Part shown: in pieces, positions 55,229-64,000 of the stretch
How positions within the stretch are numbered: the stretch's first letter is position 1
Layout of the letters: the number at the start of each line of letters is the position of its first letter
From: Pantoea sp. CCBC3-3-1
Lineage (GTDB): Bacteria > Pseudomonadota > Gammaproteobacteria > Enterobacterales > Enterobacteriaceae
NCBI RefSeq assembly: GCF_007981265.1
Contig: NZ_CP034363.1
Span: forward strand, 806,001-870,000
Length of the DNA: 64,000 nucleotides
Reading direction: 5' to 3'
The notes under the pieces: model-generated
What the model saw: only the letters and a program-made list of their open reading frames with translations
Told to the model about the DNA's origin: nothing
Databases searched by the model: none
Program-made: the position numbers and the translations under genes

Positions 55229-57892
55229 ATGTCAGAACGTTTACACAATGACGTGGATCCGATTGAAACTCGCGACTGGCTACAGGCGATCGAATCGGTC
55301 ATCCGTGAAGAAGGTGTTGAGCGCGCGCAGTTCCTGATCGATCAGGTAATGAGTGAAGCACGCAAAAACGGCGTGAAGGTAGCGGCAGGCGCTGGGGCCA
55401 GCAACTACGTTAACTCAATTGCTGTTGAAGATGAACCCGATTACCCGGGCAATACCTCACTGGAGCGTCGTATTCGTTCCGCAATCCGCTGGAACGCGAT
55501 CATGACCGTTCTGCGCGCGTCGAAGAAAGATCTGGAGCTGGGTGGCCATATGTCATCCTTCCAGTCTTCCGCGACTATTTATGAAGTGTGCTTTAACCAC
55601 TTCTTCCGCGCGCGCAGCGAAAAAGACGGCGGCGACCTGGTTTACTTCCAGGGCCATATTTCTCCAGGCGTTTACGCACGTGCGTTCCTGGAAGGGCGTC
55701 TGACCGAAGAGCAGATGAACAACTTCCGTCAGGAAGTTCACGGTAAAGGCCTGTCTTCTTACCCGCATCCGAAGCTGATGCCTGACTTCTGGCAGTTCCC
55801 GACTGTGTCAATGGGCCTGGGTCCAATCGGCGCGATTTACCAGGCTAAGTTCCTGAAATATCTTGAGCATCGTGGTCTGAAAGATACCGCGCAGCAGACC
55901 GTTTATGCCTTCCTGGGCGACGGCGAAATGGATGAACCGGAATCCAAAGGTGCGATCACCATCGCCACCCGTGAGAAGCTGGACAACCTGGTCTTCATCA
56001 TCAACTGTAACCTCCAGCGTCTGGATGGTCCGGTAACAGGTAACGGCAAAATCATCAACGAGCTGGCCGGCATTTTTGGCGGTGCAGGCTGGGAAGTGAT
56101 CAAAGTTATCTGGGGCGCTCGCTGGGACGAGCTGCTGAGAAAAGATACCAGCGGCAAGCTTGTTCAGCTGATGAACGAAACCGTTGACGGTGACTATCAG
56201 ACCTTTAAATCTCGTGATGGTGCCTACGTGCGTGAGCACTTCTTCGGCAGATACCCGGAGACGGCAGAGCTGGTCAAAGACATGACCGACGACGAGATTT
56301 GGGCGCTGAACCGTGGCGGCCACGATCCGAAAAAAATCTATGCGGCACTGAAAAAAGCGCAGGACACCAAAGGCAAACCTGTGGTGATTCTGGCGCATAC
56401 CATCAAAGGCTATGGTATGGGTGACACCGCTGAAGGTAAAAACATCGCGCACCAGGTGAAGAAAATGAACATGGATGGCGTGCGCTATATCCGTGATCGT
56501 TTCAACGTGCCGGTGGACGACGCCAACATTGAAAATCTGCCGTACATCACCTTCGACAAAGCGTCGGAAGAGTACAAATACCTGCACGGTCAGCGTGAGA
56601 AGCTGGGTGGCTACCTGCCAACCCGCCAGCCAAACTTCAGCGAGAAGCTGGAAATGCCTGCGCTGGAAGATTTCCGTCAGCTGCTGGACGAGCAGAACAA
56701 AGAAATTTCCACCACCATCGCTTTCGTTCGTGCGCTGAACGTGATGCTGAAGAACAAGTCGATCAAAGATCGTCTGGTTCCGATCATCGCCGACGAAGCG
56801 CGTACTTTCGGTATGGAAGGCCTGTTCCGTCAGATTGGTATTTACAGCCCGAACGGCCAGCAGTACACGCCGCAGGACCGTGAGCAGGTTGCTTATTATA
56901 AAGAAGATGAAAAAGGTCAGATCCTACAGGAAGGGATTAACGAACTGGGCGCAGGCGCATCCTGGCTGGCGGCGGCAACGTCTTACAGCACCAACAACCT
57001 GCCGATGATCCCGTTCTACATCTACTACTCCATGTTCGGTTTCCAGCGTATCGGCGATCTGTGCTGGGCAGCCGGCGATCAGCAGGCTCGCGGCTTCCTG
57101 GTTGGTGGTACCTCCGGTCGTACTACGCTGAACGGCGAAGGCCTGCAGCATGAAGATGGTCACAGCCACATTCAGTCGCTGACCATCCCTAACTGTATCT
57201 CTTACGATCCCGCTTACGCCTATGAAGTGGCGGTCATCATGCATGACGGTCTGGTGCGGATGTATGGCGACGCGCAGGAAAACATTTACTACTACATCAC
57301 CACGCTGAATGAAAACTACCACATGCCTGCCATGCCAGAGGGTGCGGAAGAGGGTATCCGTAAGGGTATCTACAAGCTGGAAACGATTGAAGGTAGTAAA
57401 GGGAAAGTGCAGCTGCTGGGTTCAGGTTCAATCCTGCGTCACGTACGCGACGCCGCGCAGATTCTGGCGAAAGACTACGGCGTAGGTTCCGATGTATACA
57501 GCGTTACCTCGTTCACTGAACTGGCTCGTGATGGTCAGGATTGTGAGCGCTGGAACATGCTGCATCCAACGGATGAGCCGCGCGTACCTTACGTTGCGCA
57601 GATCATGAACGATGCACCAGCAGTGGCATCTACCGACTATATGAAACTGTTTGCCGAGCAGATCCGTACCTTCATGCCAGCCAGCGATTACCGCGTGCTG
57701 GGCACCGATGGTTTCGGCCGTTCCGACAGCCGCGAGAACCTGCGTCATCACTTCGAAGTGGATGCGTCTTACGTGGTGGTTGCAGCTCTGGGTGAACTGG
57801 CTAAACGTGGTGAAATCGATAAGAATGTGGTGGCGGAAGCCATCACCAAATTCAATATCGATGCCGACAAAGTCAACCCACGTCTGGCATAA
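55229..57892 (+). CDS. aceE: Pyruvate dehydrogenase E1 component AceE
   Basis: 887 residues, identical in length to E. coli. ThDP-dependent decarboxylase of the pyruvate dehydrogenase complex. The ThDP/Mg motif begins GDGEMDEPES and ends NCNLQRLDG; the transketolase-like central and C-terminal domains are intact (ADEARTFGMEGLFRQ, LQHEDGHSH). It converts pyruvate to the hydroxyethyl intermediate passed to AceF. Confidence 0.98.
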   Translation: MSERLHNDVDPIETRDWLQAIESVIREEGVERAQFLIDQVMSEARKNGVKVAAGAGASNYVNSIAVEDEPDYPGNTSLERRIRSAIRWNAIMTVLRASKKDLELGGHMSSFQSSATIYEVCFNHFFRARSEKDGGDLVYFQGHISPGVYARAFLEGRLTEEQMNNFRQEVHGKGLSSYPHPKLMPDFWQFPTVSMGLGPIGAIYQAKFLKYLEHRGLKDTAQQTVYAFLGDGEMDEPESKGAITIATREKLDNLVFIINCNLQRLDGPVTGNGKIINELAGIFGGAGWEVIKVIWGARWDELLRKDTSGKLVQLMNETVDGDYQTFKSRDGAYVREHFFGRYPETAELVKDMTDDEIWALNRGGHDPKKIYAALKKAQDTKGKPVVILAHTIKGYGMGDTAEGKNIAHQVKKMNMDGVRYIRDRFNVPVDDANIENLPYITFDKASEEYKYLHGQREKLGGYLPTRQPNFSEKLEMPALEDFRQLLDEQNKEISTTIAFVRALNVMLKNKSIKDRLVPIIADEARTFGMEGLFRQIGIYSPNGQQYTPQDREQVAYYKEDEKGQILQEGINELGAGASWLAAATSYSTNNLPMIPFYIYYSMFGFQRIGDLCWAAGDQQARGFLVGGTSGRTTLNGEGLQHEDGHSHIQSLTIPNCISYDPAYAYEVAVIMHDGLVRMYGDAQENIYYYITTLNENYHMPAMPEGAEEGIRKGIYKLETIEGSKGKVQLLGSGSILRHVRDAAQILAKDYGVGSDVYSVTSFTELARDGQDCERWNMLHPTDEPRVPYVAQIMNDAPAVASTDYMKLFAEQIRTFMPASDYRVLGTDGFGRSDSRENLRHHFEVDASYVVVAALGELAKRGEIDKNVVAEAITKFNIDADKVNPRLA

Positions 57893-57905
57893 GAGGTAAA
57901 GATTA

Positions 57906-59801
57906 ATGGCTATCGAAATCAAGGTACCGGATATCGGTGCAGACGAAGTGGAAGTCACCGAGATCCTGGTCAAGGTGGGCGATAAGGTTGAAGCGGAACA
58001 GTCACTGATCACCGTGGAAGGCGACAAAGCCTCCATGGAAGTGCCTTCTCCGGAAGCAGGCGTGGTGAAAGAGATCAAAATCGCTACCGGTGACAAAGTA
58101 GAAACCGGCTCGCTGATTATGATCTTCGAATCGGCTGACGGCGCGGCTACAGAAGCTGCACCGGCGAAAGCGGAAGAGAAGAAAGAAGCCGCGCAGCCGC
58201 AGACCGCAAGCGCAGAAAATAAAGAAGTGAACGTGCCGGATATCGGTTCCGACGAAGTGGAAGTCACTGAGATTTTGGTCAAAGTGGGCGACACCGTGGA
58301 AGCCGAGCAGTCGCTGATCACCGTGGAAGGCGATAAAGCCTCCATGGAAGTGCCTGCGCCATTTGCCGGCACGGTTAAAGAGATCAAAATCGGTACGGGC
58401 GACAAAGTCAGTACCGGCTCACTGATTATGATCTTCGAAACGACCGGCTCTGCGCCAACCGCAGAAGCGAAACCGGAAGTGAAAGAAGAAGCGGCAGCCA
58501 CACCGGCAGCAGCCAGCGGTGCAAAAGATGTAGAAGTGCCTGACATTGGCGGCGACGAAGTCGAAGTCACCGAGATCATGGTGAAAGTGGGCGACAAAGT
58601 GGCTGCCGAGCAGTCGCTGATCACCGTAGAAGGCGATAAAGCGTCTATGGAAGTCCCTGCGCCATTCGCGGGTACGGTTAAAGAGATCAAAATCGCTACC
58701 GGCGACAAAGTTAGCACCGGCTCGCTGATTATGGTCTTCGAAGTGGAAGGCGCTGCGCCAGCAGCGGCTCCTGCGGCGAAAAAAGAAGACGCTGCCCCTG
58801 CGCCAAAACAGGCCGCAGCGGCTCCGGCGCCAGCGCCGGCTAAAGCCGAGTCGAAAGGCGACTTCACTGAGAACGACGCTTACGTTCACGCAACGCCGGT
58901 TATCCGTCGTCTGGCCCGTGAATTCGGCGTTAACCTGGCGAAGGTTAAAGGTTCCGGTCGTAAGGGCCGCATCCTGAAAGAAGACGTTCAGGCTTACGTG
59001 AAAGACGCAGTAAAACGCGCGGAAACTGCCCCAGCGGCAGCGGCCGGCGGCGGATTGCCTGGCATGCTGCCATGGCCAAAAGTGGACTTCAGCAAGTTTG
59101 GTGAAATTGAAGAAGTCGAGCTGGGTCGCATCCAGAAAATTTCTGGTGCTAACCTGAGCCGTAACTGGATCGTGATCCCTCACGTTACCCAACACGACAA
59201 AGCCGACATCACGGAAGTTGAAGCTTTCCGCAAGCAGCAGAACGACGAAGCAGCGAAAAAGAAACTGGATCTGAAGATCACCCCGCTGGTGTTCATCATG
59301 AAAGCGGCTGCCAAAGCGCTGGAAGAGTTCCCACGTTTCAACAGTTCGCTGTCGGAAGATGGTCAGAAGCTGACGCTGAAAAAGTACATTAACATCGGTG
59401 TGGCGGTCGATACGCCAAACGGCCTGGTGGTTCCGGTCTTTAAGGACGTGAATAAGAAAGGCATCATTGAACTCTCCAACGAACTGTCGGTGATTTCGAA
59501 GAAAGCCCGCGACGGCAAGCTGACGGCCAGCGATATGCAGGGCGGCTGCTTTACCATCTCCAGCCTGGGCGGCATTGGCGGCACGTCATTTACGCCAATT
59601 GTTAATGCACCGGAAGTGGCAATCCTTGGCGTGTCTAAATCGTCGATGGAACCTGTCTGGAACGGGAAAGAGTTCGTTCCACGCCTGATGCTGCCACTGT
59701 CGCTCTCCTTCGATCACCGTGTGATTGATGGTGCAGCAGGCGCGCGCTTTGCAGCCTACATCGCAACCATCATGGCGGATATCCGCCGTCTGGTGATGTA
59801 A
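57906..59801 (+). CDS. aceF: Dihydrolipoamide acetyltransferase E2 AceF
   Basis: 631 residues. Three tandem lipoyl domains (around residues 1-75, 105-180 and 205-280), each with the lipoylated lysine in [10 protein letters not shown], are joined by Ala/Pro-rich linkers. A peripheral subunit-binding domain ([23 protein letters not shown]) and the catalytic core with [10 protein letters not shown] follow. The lipoyl-coding DNA is highly repetitive. 13 bases after aceE. Confidence 0.98.
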   Translation: MAIEIKVPDIGADEVEVTEILVKVGDKVEAEQSLITVEGDKASMEVPSPEAGVVKEIKIATGDKVETGSLIMIFESADGAATEAAPAKAEEKKEAAQPQTASAENKEVNVPDIGSDEVEVTEILVKVGDTVEAEQSLITVEGDKASMEVPAPFAGTVKEIKIGTGDKVSTGSLIMIFETTGSAPTAEAKPEVKEEAAATPAAASGAKDVEVPDIGGDEVEVTEIMVKVGDKVAAEQSLITVEGDKASMEVPAPFAGTVKEIKIATGDKVSTGSLIMVFEVEGAAPAAAPAAKKEDAAPAPKQAAAAPAPAPAKAESKGDFTENDAYVHATPVIRRLAREFGVNLAKVKGSGRKGRILKEDVQAYVKDAVKRAETAPAAAAGGGLPGMLPWPKVDFSKFGEIEEVELGRIQKISGANLSRNWIVIPHVTQHDKADITEVEAFRKQQNDEAAKKKLDLKITPLVFIMKAAAKALEEFPRFNSSLSEDGQKLTLKKYINIGVAVDTPNGLVVPVFKDVNKKGIIELSNELSVISKKARDGKLTASDMQGGCFTISSLGGIGGTSFTPIVNAPEVAILGVSKSSMEPVWNGKEFVPRLMLPLSLSFDHRVIDGAAGARFAAYIATIMADIRRLVM

Positions 59802-59810
59802 AGAGTCTGA

Positions 59811-59833
59811 GGCCGGCGAACGCCGGCCTTCTT
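59811..59833 (+). terminator. Hairpin after aceF
   Basis: GGCCGGC GAAC GCCGGCC is followed by TTCTT. The stem is 9 bases after the aceF stop. The weak T-tract suggests partial termination, consistent with lpd having its own promoter plus read-through. Confidence 0.6.
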
Positions 59834-59983
59834 ATCGCCGACTTGCGATGTTTTAAGTCGACAAGGTAGTTGAAAACGTTTCTTATCAAGTGGTTTGCAG
59901 TTCATTAACAATTCTGTAAACTCTTGCGATGCAAACGTACCGGTGGATGAATGAATATCCCAGCGGTTAACTAAGAGGTCATG

Positions 59984-61408
59984 ATGAGTACAGAAATCAA
60001 AACTCAGGTCGTGGTACTTGGGGCAGGTCCTGCAGGTTATTCTGCAGCCTTTCGCGCTGCTGATTTAGGTCTGGAAACCGTCATCGTTGAGCGTTTCAGC
60101 ACCCTGGGCGGGGTTTGTCTGAACGTCGGTTGTATCCCTTCCAAAGCGTTGCTGCACGTCGCGAAAGTGATTGAAGAAGCTAAAGCGCTGGAAGAGCACG
60201 GTATCGTGTTTGGCAAGCCGCAGACCGATATCAACAAGATTCGTTCCTGGAAAGAAAAAGTCATTAACCAGCTGACCGGCGGTCTGTCTGGCATGGCGAA
60301 AGGCCGCAAAGTTAATGTGGTCACCGGTCTGGGTAAATTCACCGGCGCTAACACGCTGGTTGTTGAAGGCGAGGAGGGTACTACCACCATCAACTTCGAC
60401 AATGCCGTTATCGCGGCGGGCTCGCGCCCAATCCAGCTGCCTTTCATTCCACATGAGGATCCTCGCGTATGGGATTCCACCGATGCGCTGGAGCTGAAAG
60501 AAGTCCCTGAGCGTCTGCTGGTTATGGGCGGCGGTATTATCGGTCTGGAGATGGCGACGGTTTATCACGCGCTGGGTTCTCAGATTGATGTGGTAGAGAT
60601 GTTCGATCAGGTGATTCCTGCGGCTGACAAAGACGTGGTGAAAGTCTTCACTAAGCGTATTTCTAAGCAGTTCAACCTGATGCTGGAAACCAAAGTCACG
60701 GCCGTTGAAGCCAAAGACGACGGTATCTACGTTTCGATGGAAGGCAAAAAAGCGCCAGCGGAACCACAGCGTTACGACGCGGTGCTGGTTGCGATTGGTC
60801 GCGTGCCGAACGGTAAAGGTCTGGATGCAGGTAAAGCGGGGGTGGAAGTTGATGACCGCGGCTTTATCCGTGTCGATAAGCAGATGCGTACCAACGTGCC
60901 GCACATTTTTGCTATTGGCGATATCGTTGGTCAGCCTATGCTGGCGCACAAAGGCGTTCATGAAGGTCACGTCGCGGCAGAAGTGATTTCCGGTAAGAAA
61001 CACTACTTCGACCCGAAAGTGATCCCATCTATCGCTTACACCGAGCCAGAAGTTGCCTGGGTTGGTCTGACCGAGAAAGAAGCGAAAGAGAAGGGCATCA
61101 GCTACGAGACGGCGACCTTCCCATGGGCAGCGTCCGGTCGTGCTATCGCTTCCGACTGCGCAGACGGTATGACCAAACTGATTTTCGACAAAGAATCTCA
61201 CCGCGTGATTGGTGGTGCGGTTGTCGGTACCAACGGCGGCGAGCTGCTGGGTGAAATTGGTCTGGCAATTGAGATGGGCTGTGATGCGGAAGACATTGCG
61301 CTGACCATCCACGCTCACCCGACGCTGCATGAGTCTGTAGGCCTGGCTGCTGAAATCTTCGAAGGCAGCATTACCGACCTGCCAAATGCGAAAGCGAAGA
61401 AGAAGTAA
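59984..61408 (+). CDS. lpd: Dihydrolipoamide dehydrogenase Lpd
   Basis: 474-residue FAD disulfide oxidoreductase, the shared E3 of pyruvate and 2-oxoglutarate dehydrogenase complexes. It has the FAD-binding VVVLGAGPAGYSAAFRAADLG, redox disulfide in GGVCLNVGCIPSK, NAD-binding VMGGGIIGLEM and catalytic His in HAHPTLHES. ATG 59984 matches the E. coli start; the ATG one codon upstream is possible. A 180-base spacer separates it from aceF. Confidence 0.98.
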   Translation: MSTEIKTQVVVLGAGPAGYSAAFRAADLGLETVIVERFSTLGGVCLNVGCIPSKALLHVAKVIEEAKALEEHGIVFGKPQTDINKIRSWKEKVINQLTGGLSGMAKGRKVNVVTGLGKFTGANTLVVEGEEGTTTINFDNAVIAAGSRPIQLPFIPHEDPRVWDSTDALELKEVPERLLVMGGGIIGLEMATVYHALGSQIDVVEMFDQVIPAADKDVVKVFTKRISKQFNLMLETKVTAVEAKDDGIYVSMEGKKAPAEPQRYDAVLVAIGRVPNGKGLDAGKAGVEVDDRGFIRVDKQMRTNVPHIFAIGDIVGQPMLAHKGVHEGHVAAEVISGKKHYFDPKVIPSIAYTEPEVAWVGLTEKEAKEKGISYETATFPWAASGRAIASDCADGMTKLIFDKESHRVIGGAVVGTNGGELLGEIGLAIEMGCDAEDIALTIHAHPTLHESVGLAAEIFEGSITDLPNAKAKKK

Positions 61409-61423
61409 GTTTCTTTGCTGATG

Positions 61424-61452
61424 AAAAGCCTCCTTGCTGGAGGCTTTTTTTT
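61424..61452 (+). terminator. lpd terminator
   Basis: AAAAGCCTCC TTGCT GGAGGCTTTT running into further T residues, 16 bases after the lpd stop. Confidence 0.92.
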
Positions 61453-61453
61453 T

Positions 61454-61662
61454 GGATTTTTTGGGACAGGTAGCAATTTTCCCGCCCCGCTCCTGTTGTG
61501 CTTAATTCACTCAAGATTAACGTTTATGCTTAAGGCGTTGAGGGCAATGCTTTACTGGCGTTCGCTGAAAGCGCATTGTAAAAAATGCTTAAGTCAGATA
61601 AAAAAATCCGTAGCATTTAGGCGTGATGAAAATTTTTTATTTTTCAGCTGGATAAATTTTGG
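61454..61662 (+). other. AT-rich CRISPR leader-like region
   Basis: About 210 bases rich in A and T tracts (for example AATTTTTTATTTTT) directly before the first repeat and on the side expected for a type I-E leader. No reliable IHF site could be placed. No gene is visible. Confidence 0.55.
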
Positions 61663-61996
61663 GTGTTCCCCACATGCGTGGGGATAAACCGATGCCGACC
61701 TCGTGGAATCCATTATCGCCCGGGTGTTCCCCGCGCCAGCGGGGATAAACCGGTGTTAGGCAGTTCAAGGAAACGGCAAGAGATGTGTTCCCCGCGCCAG
61801 CGGGGATAAACCGCGTCTCGACTCCGGCGAGAAAATTGGTGCGCCGTGTTCCCCGCGCCAGCGGGGATAAACCGGATACAATAATACCCTATCCTCCATA
61901 CCTTCCGTGTTCCCCGCGCCAGCGGGGATAAACCGTGCATATAGCCCGGCTGGCGGTCGCCCGGTGCGTGTTCCCTGCGCCAGCGGGGATAAACCG
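61663..61996 (+). CRISPR. Type I-E CRISPR array, 6 repeats and 5 spacers
   Basis: 29-bp repeats start at 61663, 61724, 61785, 61846, 61907 and 61968. Each pair is separated by a 32-bp spacer (61692-61723, 61753-61784, 61814-61845, 61875-61906, 61936-61967). Repeats 2-5 are identical, with core CCCCGCGCCAGCGGGG and end ATAAACCG. Repeat 1 has six changes in its centre but keeps a paired stem (CCCCAC/GTGGGG). Repeat 6 has one C-to-T change. No cas gene is in the window. Spacer targets cannot be identified here. Confidence 0.97.
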
Positions 61997-62619
61997 GTGG
62001 CATTCCAGTGTGTTGGGTAAAGCGGCGAATCAAGTAATATTTGCTTAAATTAGTAACCTGAGCCAATACCTCCAGCTGCGGTTTTACGGTCAAGTACTCA
62101 CGCAGAAACTCGATTACAATCCTAATTCTGTTTCCGTTACTTTCTGGAGATCCGGGGTGCGTTTCAAGCAATTCACCACATAACAACATCCGTTCCTGCT
62201 CCTGACTGCAGTCATTATCCTGCCGCGCTGAAGCTGCATAGAAACATATTGCTCTGAATAAACGTGGGCCGTTAATGATCCCTTCACGCAAAAACCGGCG
62301 CGTTACAATCACTACGCAGATTATCTTCCTCTGCCAAATTTTTTCAGAACAGACTGAGGTGGATGGATACTGATAAATTCCACATCTTTATTGTCAAAAC
62401 GGGAAGTCTGGATAGTACCGGGGTTATATAAGATTACCTGACCACTTTCGACGTTCGAGGTTTTTCCCGCGAGCCAGATTTCTTCGATTCCCGACAGATT
62501 TGCACTAATGACATATTCGTCATGCAAATGCTTATGAATTCAGGCATTACAGGCCTTTGCTCGGGGGTGTTCAATACCATTCCGGCTAAACCATTCTGAA
62601 GGATATAGCGCCACTTCAT
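61997..62619 (-). pseudogene. Decayed AraC-family regulator, truncated at the CRISPR array
   Basis: AraC-type pieces appear in successive minus-strand frames. They are an N-terminus from ATG 62619 (MKWRYILQNGLAGMVLNTP), a cupin domain (HDEYVISANLSGIEEIWLAGKT, VILYNPGTIQTS), and a helix-turn-helix (LEVLAQVTNLSKYYLIRRFTQHTGMP). At least two frameshifts separate them, near 62545 and within 62285-62330. The gene stops abruptly at the last CRISPR repeat, so the second HTH and C-terminus are lost. Certainly non-functional as encoded. Confidence 0.85.
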
Positions 62620-63034
62620 CATACCTTCATGCATTATTTGTGAATAAATATTTACATGACCAATTACTGATTGTGATCTCAAATCACATCAGAAATATTG
62701 ATAATTTAGTCCGATATATAAATGTATGCCAGAGCGTAGGGGCAGGCTGGATGAGGGATCAATCCGCCAGATTTTTTACATCAGGTGTAGAAAGTGGTTT
62801 CTGAAAAGGTAGAGTTGCGACAGAGCTGACAGCCAAATACCTGGTGTCGTTCCTGGCGGAAAATAGTGATGCCCTTACGTCAAAAACTGCTTCTTAAGGC
62901 ACATACTCTAAGGTGCATCTAAGGGAGAACGTAGCAACATGAAAAAACTGAGGGATGGCTGAGGCTAAACAGGGGGTTACCCCTGTTTCATCAGTATATC
63001 CTGACGGTTGGGCAGCAGGTTTAGCGGTAAATTA
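62620..63034. other. Intergenic region before the rpn gene
   Basis: About 415 bases with no convincing gene. It includes a perfect 9-bp stem AAACAGGGG GTTA CCCCTGTTT (62967-62988), 46 bases beyond the rpn stop, which may terminate rpn although no T-run follows. Confidence 0.5.
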
Positions 63035-63244
63035 TCAATGGCGGATTTGCGCCAGATCGTCTTCAGTTAACCCGGTCATCTTCATGATGGTATTGCGATC
63101 CAGGCCGTTCTGCAACATGGTGCTGGCAACTTCGAGTTTACCTTTCTCAATGCCACGCTTTTCACCAAGCTGTATGCCCTTCTCAAGACCTTTCTCAAGA
63201 CCTTTTTCAATGCCCTTCTGTTCAAGCTGTTGTGCGATGGTCAT
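63035..63244 (-). CDS. Possible internal start: C-terminal RpnS-like protein
   Basis: An in-frame ATG at codon 252 of the rpn gene (63244) is preceded by GGAG with 8 intervening bases. It would give a 69-residue C-terminal protein containing the EKGL repeats and the end MTGLTEDDLAQIRH. E. coli rpn genes are reported to make such short in-frame proteins, which inhibit the full-length nuclease. The site is an inference from spacing only. Confidence 0.45.
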   Translation of the reverse strand: MTIAQQLEQKGIEKGLEKGLEKGIQLGEKRGIEKGKLEVASTMLQNGLDRNTIMKMTGLTEDDLAQIRH

Positions 63245-63997
63245 CAAAGCGTCTCCATGTTGCGGCACACGCTGTGCCAGTTCGCGTACAAACGCCTCTG
63301 CGTCTGCCGTTTCACCCGTCTGTATCAGGTAGTTTATCAGCGATGTCAGCTGTTGTCCCGTAACCGGTTCTCTCAGCAGCAGGGTCGCCAGCCTGTCCAG
63401 CAGCTCTGCCAGGTCGCGCCGGTGAATATGCTTTTGCAGCAGCGTCAGGGCAGCCATGCTGCGGTGGCCCATTATCTCGTCGTCGGAAATCACCGTGACG
63501 TCAACCAGCGGAAACTCACCGCCGTAAAGCTTACCGGCCAGCCCGGGATGATTAAACTCATCCAGCCAGCGGGTTGAATAGGGATAGGGAGTGCGCTTTC
63601 CCGTATAAAACAGCACCGGTATCACCAGCGGCAGCTTTTTGTGCCCGGCGTCAAGGTGGCGCTGCATGGCCGCCACCGCGTAGCGAAGAAGCCTGAACGC
63701 CATGTGCCTGTCCGGCGTGGACTGGTGTTCGATAAGAACGTGGACGTAGCCATCATCGCCGGTCGTGGTTTTCAGGCTGTAGAGCACGTCGCTGAAATAG
63801 GGACGAAGCGTCTCTTCAACAAAGCTGCCGGACTCCAGTTTGAGGGTACTGAAATCGCAGACGGCCTGCAGCTCCGCGGGCAGATGCAGCTGCATAAAAT
63901 CCCGTGCGGTAGCGGGATGGGTCAGAAACTGTTTAAAGGCGAGATCGTGCGGTGTCGGGCTCGCGTTCCTGCGGCCCTTTGCTTTCCTGTCAGACAT
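63035..63997 (-). CDS. Rpn-family recombination-promoting nuclease
   Basis: 320 residues. The N-terminal PD-(D/E)XK nuclease domain of the YhgA/Rpn family begins PTPHDLAFKQFLTHPATARDFMQLHLP, with a core FSDVLYSL ... VHVLIEHQSTPDRHMAFRLLRYAV that supplies the catalytic D, E and Q. A helical C-terminal segment carries tandem EKGL/EKGI units (about residues 262-286). E. coli homologues promote RecA-independent recombination, and some act in phage defence. Complete; start ATG 63997 is 3 bases inside the window edge. Confidence 0.92.
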   Translation of the reverse strand: MSDRKAKGRRNASPTPHDLAFKQFLTHPATARDFMQLHLPAELQAVCDFSTLKLESGSFVEETLRPYFSDVLYSLKTTTGDDGYVHVLIEHQSTPDRHMAFRLLRYAVAAMQRHLDAGHKKLPLVIPVLFYTGKRTPYPYSTRWLDEFNHPGLAGKLYGGEFPLVDVTVISDDEIMGHRSMAALTLLQKHIHRRDLAELLDRLATLLLREPVTGQQLTSLINYLIQTGETADAEAFVRELAQRVPQHGDALMTIAQQLEQKGIEKGLEKGLEKGIQLGEKRGIEKGKLEVASTMLQNGLDRNTIMKMTGLTEDDLAQIRH

Positions 63998-64000
63998 TCC

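Noticed and set aside
57428..58867. 479-codon Ser/Ala-rich frame antisense to aceE/aceF
   Set aside because: It mirrors the repetitive lipoyl-domain coding region, has no domain of its own, and aceF is intact.
60065..61330. 421-codon frame antisense to lpd
   Set aside because: Codon bias of lpd leaves the opposite strand open; composition is unlike a protein and lpd is certain.
61713..62312. 200-codon minus-strand frame across the CRISPR array
   Set aside because: It translates repeats as GLSPLARGT and VYPRWRGEH, a well-known artefact of type I-E arrays; only its first half is the broken araC gene.

Overview
The window is chromosomal DNA from an enterobacterium, most likely of the Erwiniaceae (Erwinia/Pantoea group). 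Gene order follows the E. coli 1.5-2.6 minute region almost gene for gene (yabI-thiQPB-sgrR-sgrS-setA-leuDCBA-ilvIH-cra-mraZ...ftsZ-lpxC-secM-secA-mutT-yacG-zapD-coaE-guaC-hofC-hofB-ppdD-nadC-ampDE-aroP-pdhR-aceEF-lpd). The proteins resemble their E. coli counterparts closely but are clearly diverged. leuO is missing from its usual place, a DciA-family gene sits beside secM, and an I-E type CRISPR array follows lpd. The family assignment is inference from gene order and protein resemblance; no database was searched.

Layout. 1-6.7 kb: end of yabI, the thiamine ABC importer under a TPP riboswitch, and the SgrR/SgrS/SetA sugar-phosphate stress locus. 6.7-14.6 kb: leucine operon with its attenuator, then acetolactate synthase III. 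14.7-35 kb: cra and the division and cell wall (dcw) cluster mraZ to lpxC. 34-45.2 kb: dciA-like gene, secM-secA, an added prepilin-peptidase-like gene, mutT, yacG-zapD-coaE, guaC and the hofC-hofB-ppdD type IV pilin genes. 45.3-49.4 kb: nadC, an added ECF sigma/anti-sigma pair, and ampDE. 49.4-52.3 kb: accessory island with a ColV-like microcin precursor and a GH43 glycosidase/GPH symporter operon. 52.4-61.5 kb: aroP and pdhR-aceE-aceF-lpd. 61.5-64 kb: CRISPR array of 6 repeats and 5 spacers without cas genes, abutting a decayed araC-type gene, then an Rpn-family nuclease gene.

How the genes work together. The dcw cluster is a dense, mostly overlapping run of same-strand genes for UDP-MurNAc-pentapeptide synthesis, lipid steps and the divisome, headed by a MraZ operator. 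The thi, leu, pdh and aroP loci carry recognisable cis-regulation: a riboswitch, an attenuator with a Leu-rich leader peptide, a PdhR box and tandem TyrR boxes. SgrR/SgrS/SetA is a compact stress circuit in which SgrS seems to have no room for SgrT.

Most of the window is conserved core genome. The most interesting candidates are the orphan ColV-like microcin gene (about 49.5 kb), a possible intragenic antitoxin start inside the rpn gene (about 63.2 kb), the SecM homologue with altered arrest-motif residues, a hairpin just upstream of the ECF sigma gene, and the CRISPR array that ends inside a broken regulator gene. I found no clearly new multi-gene system.
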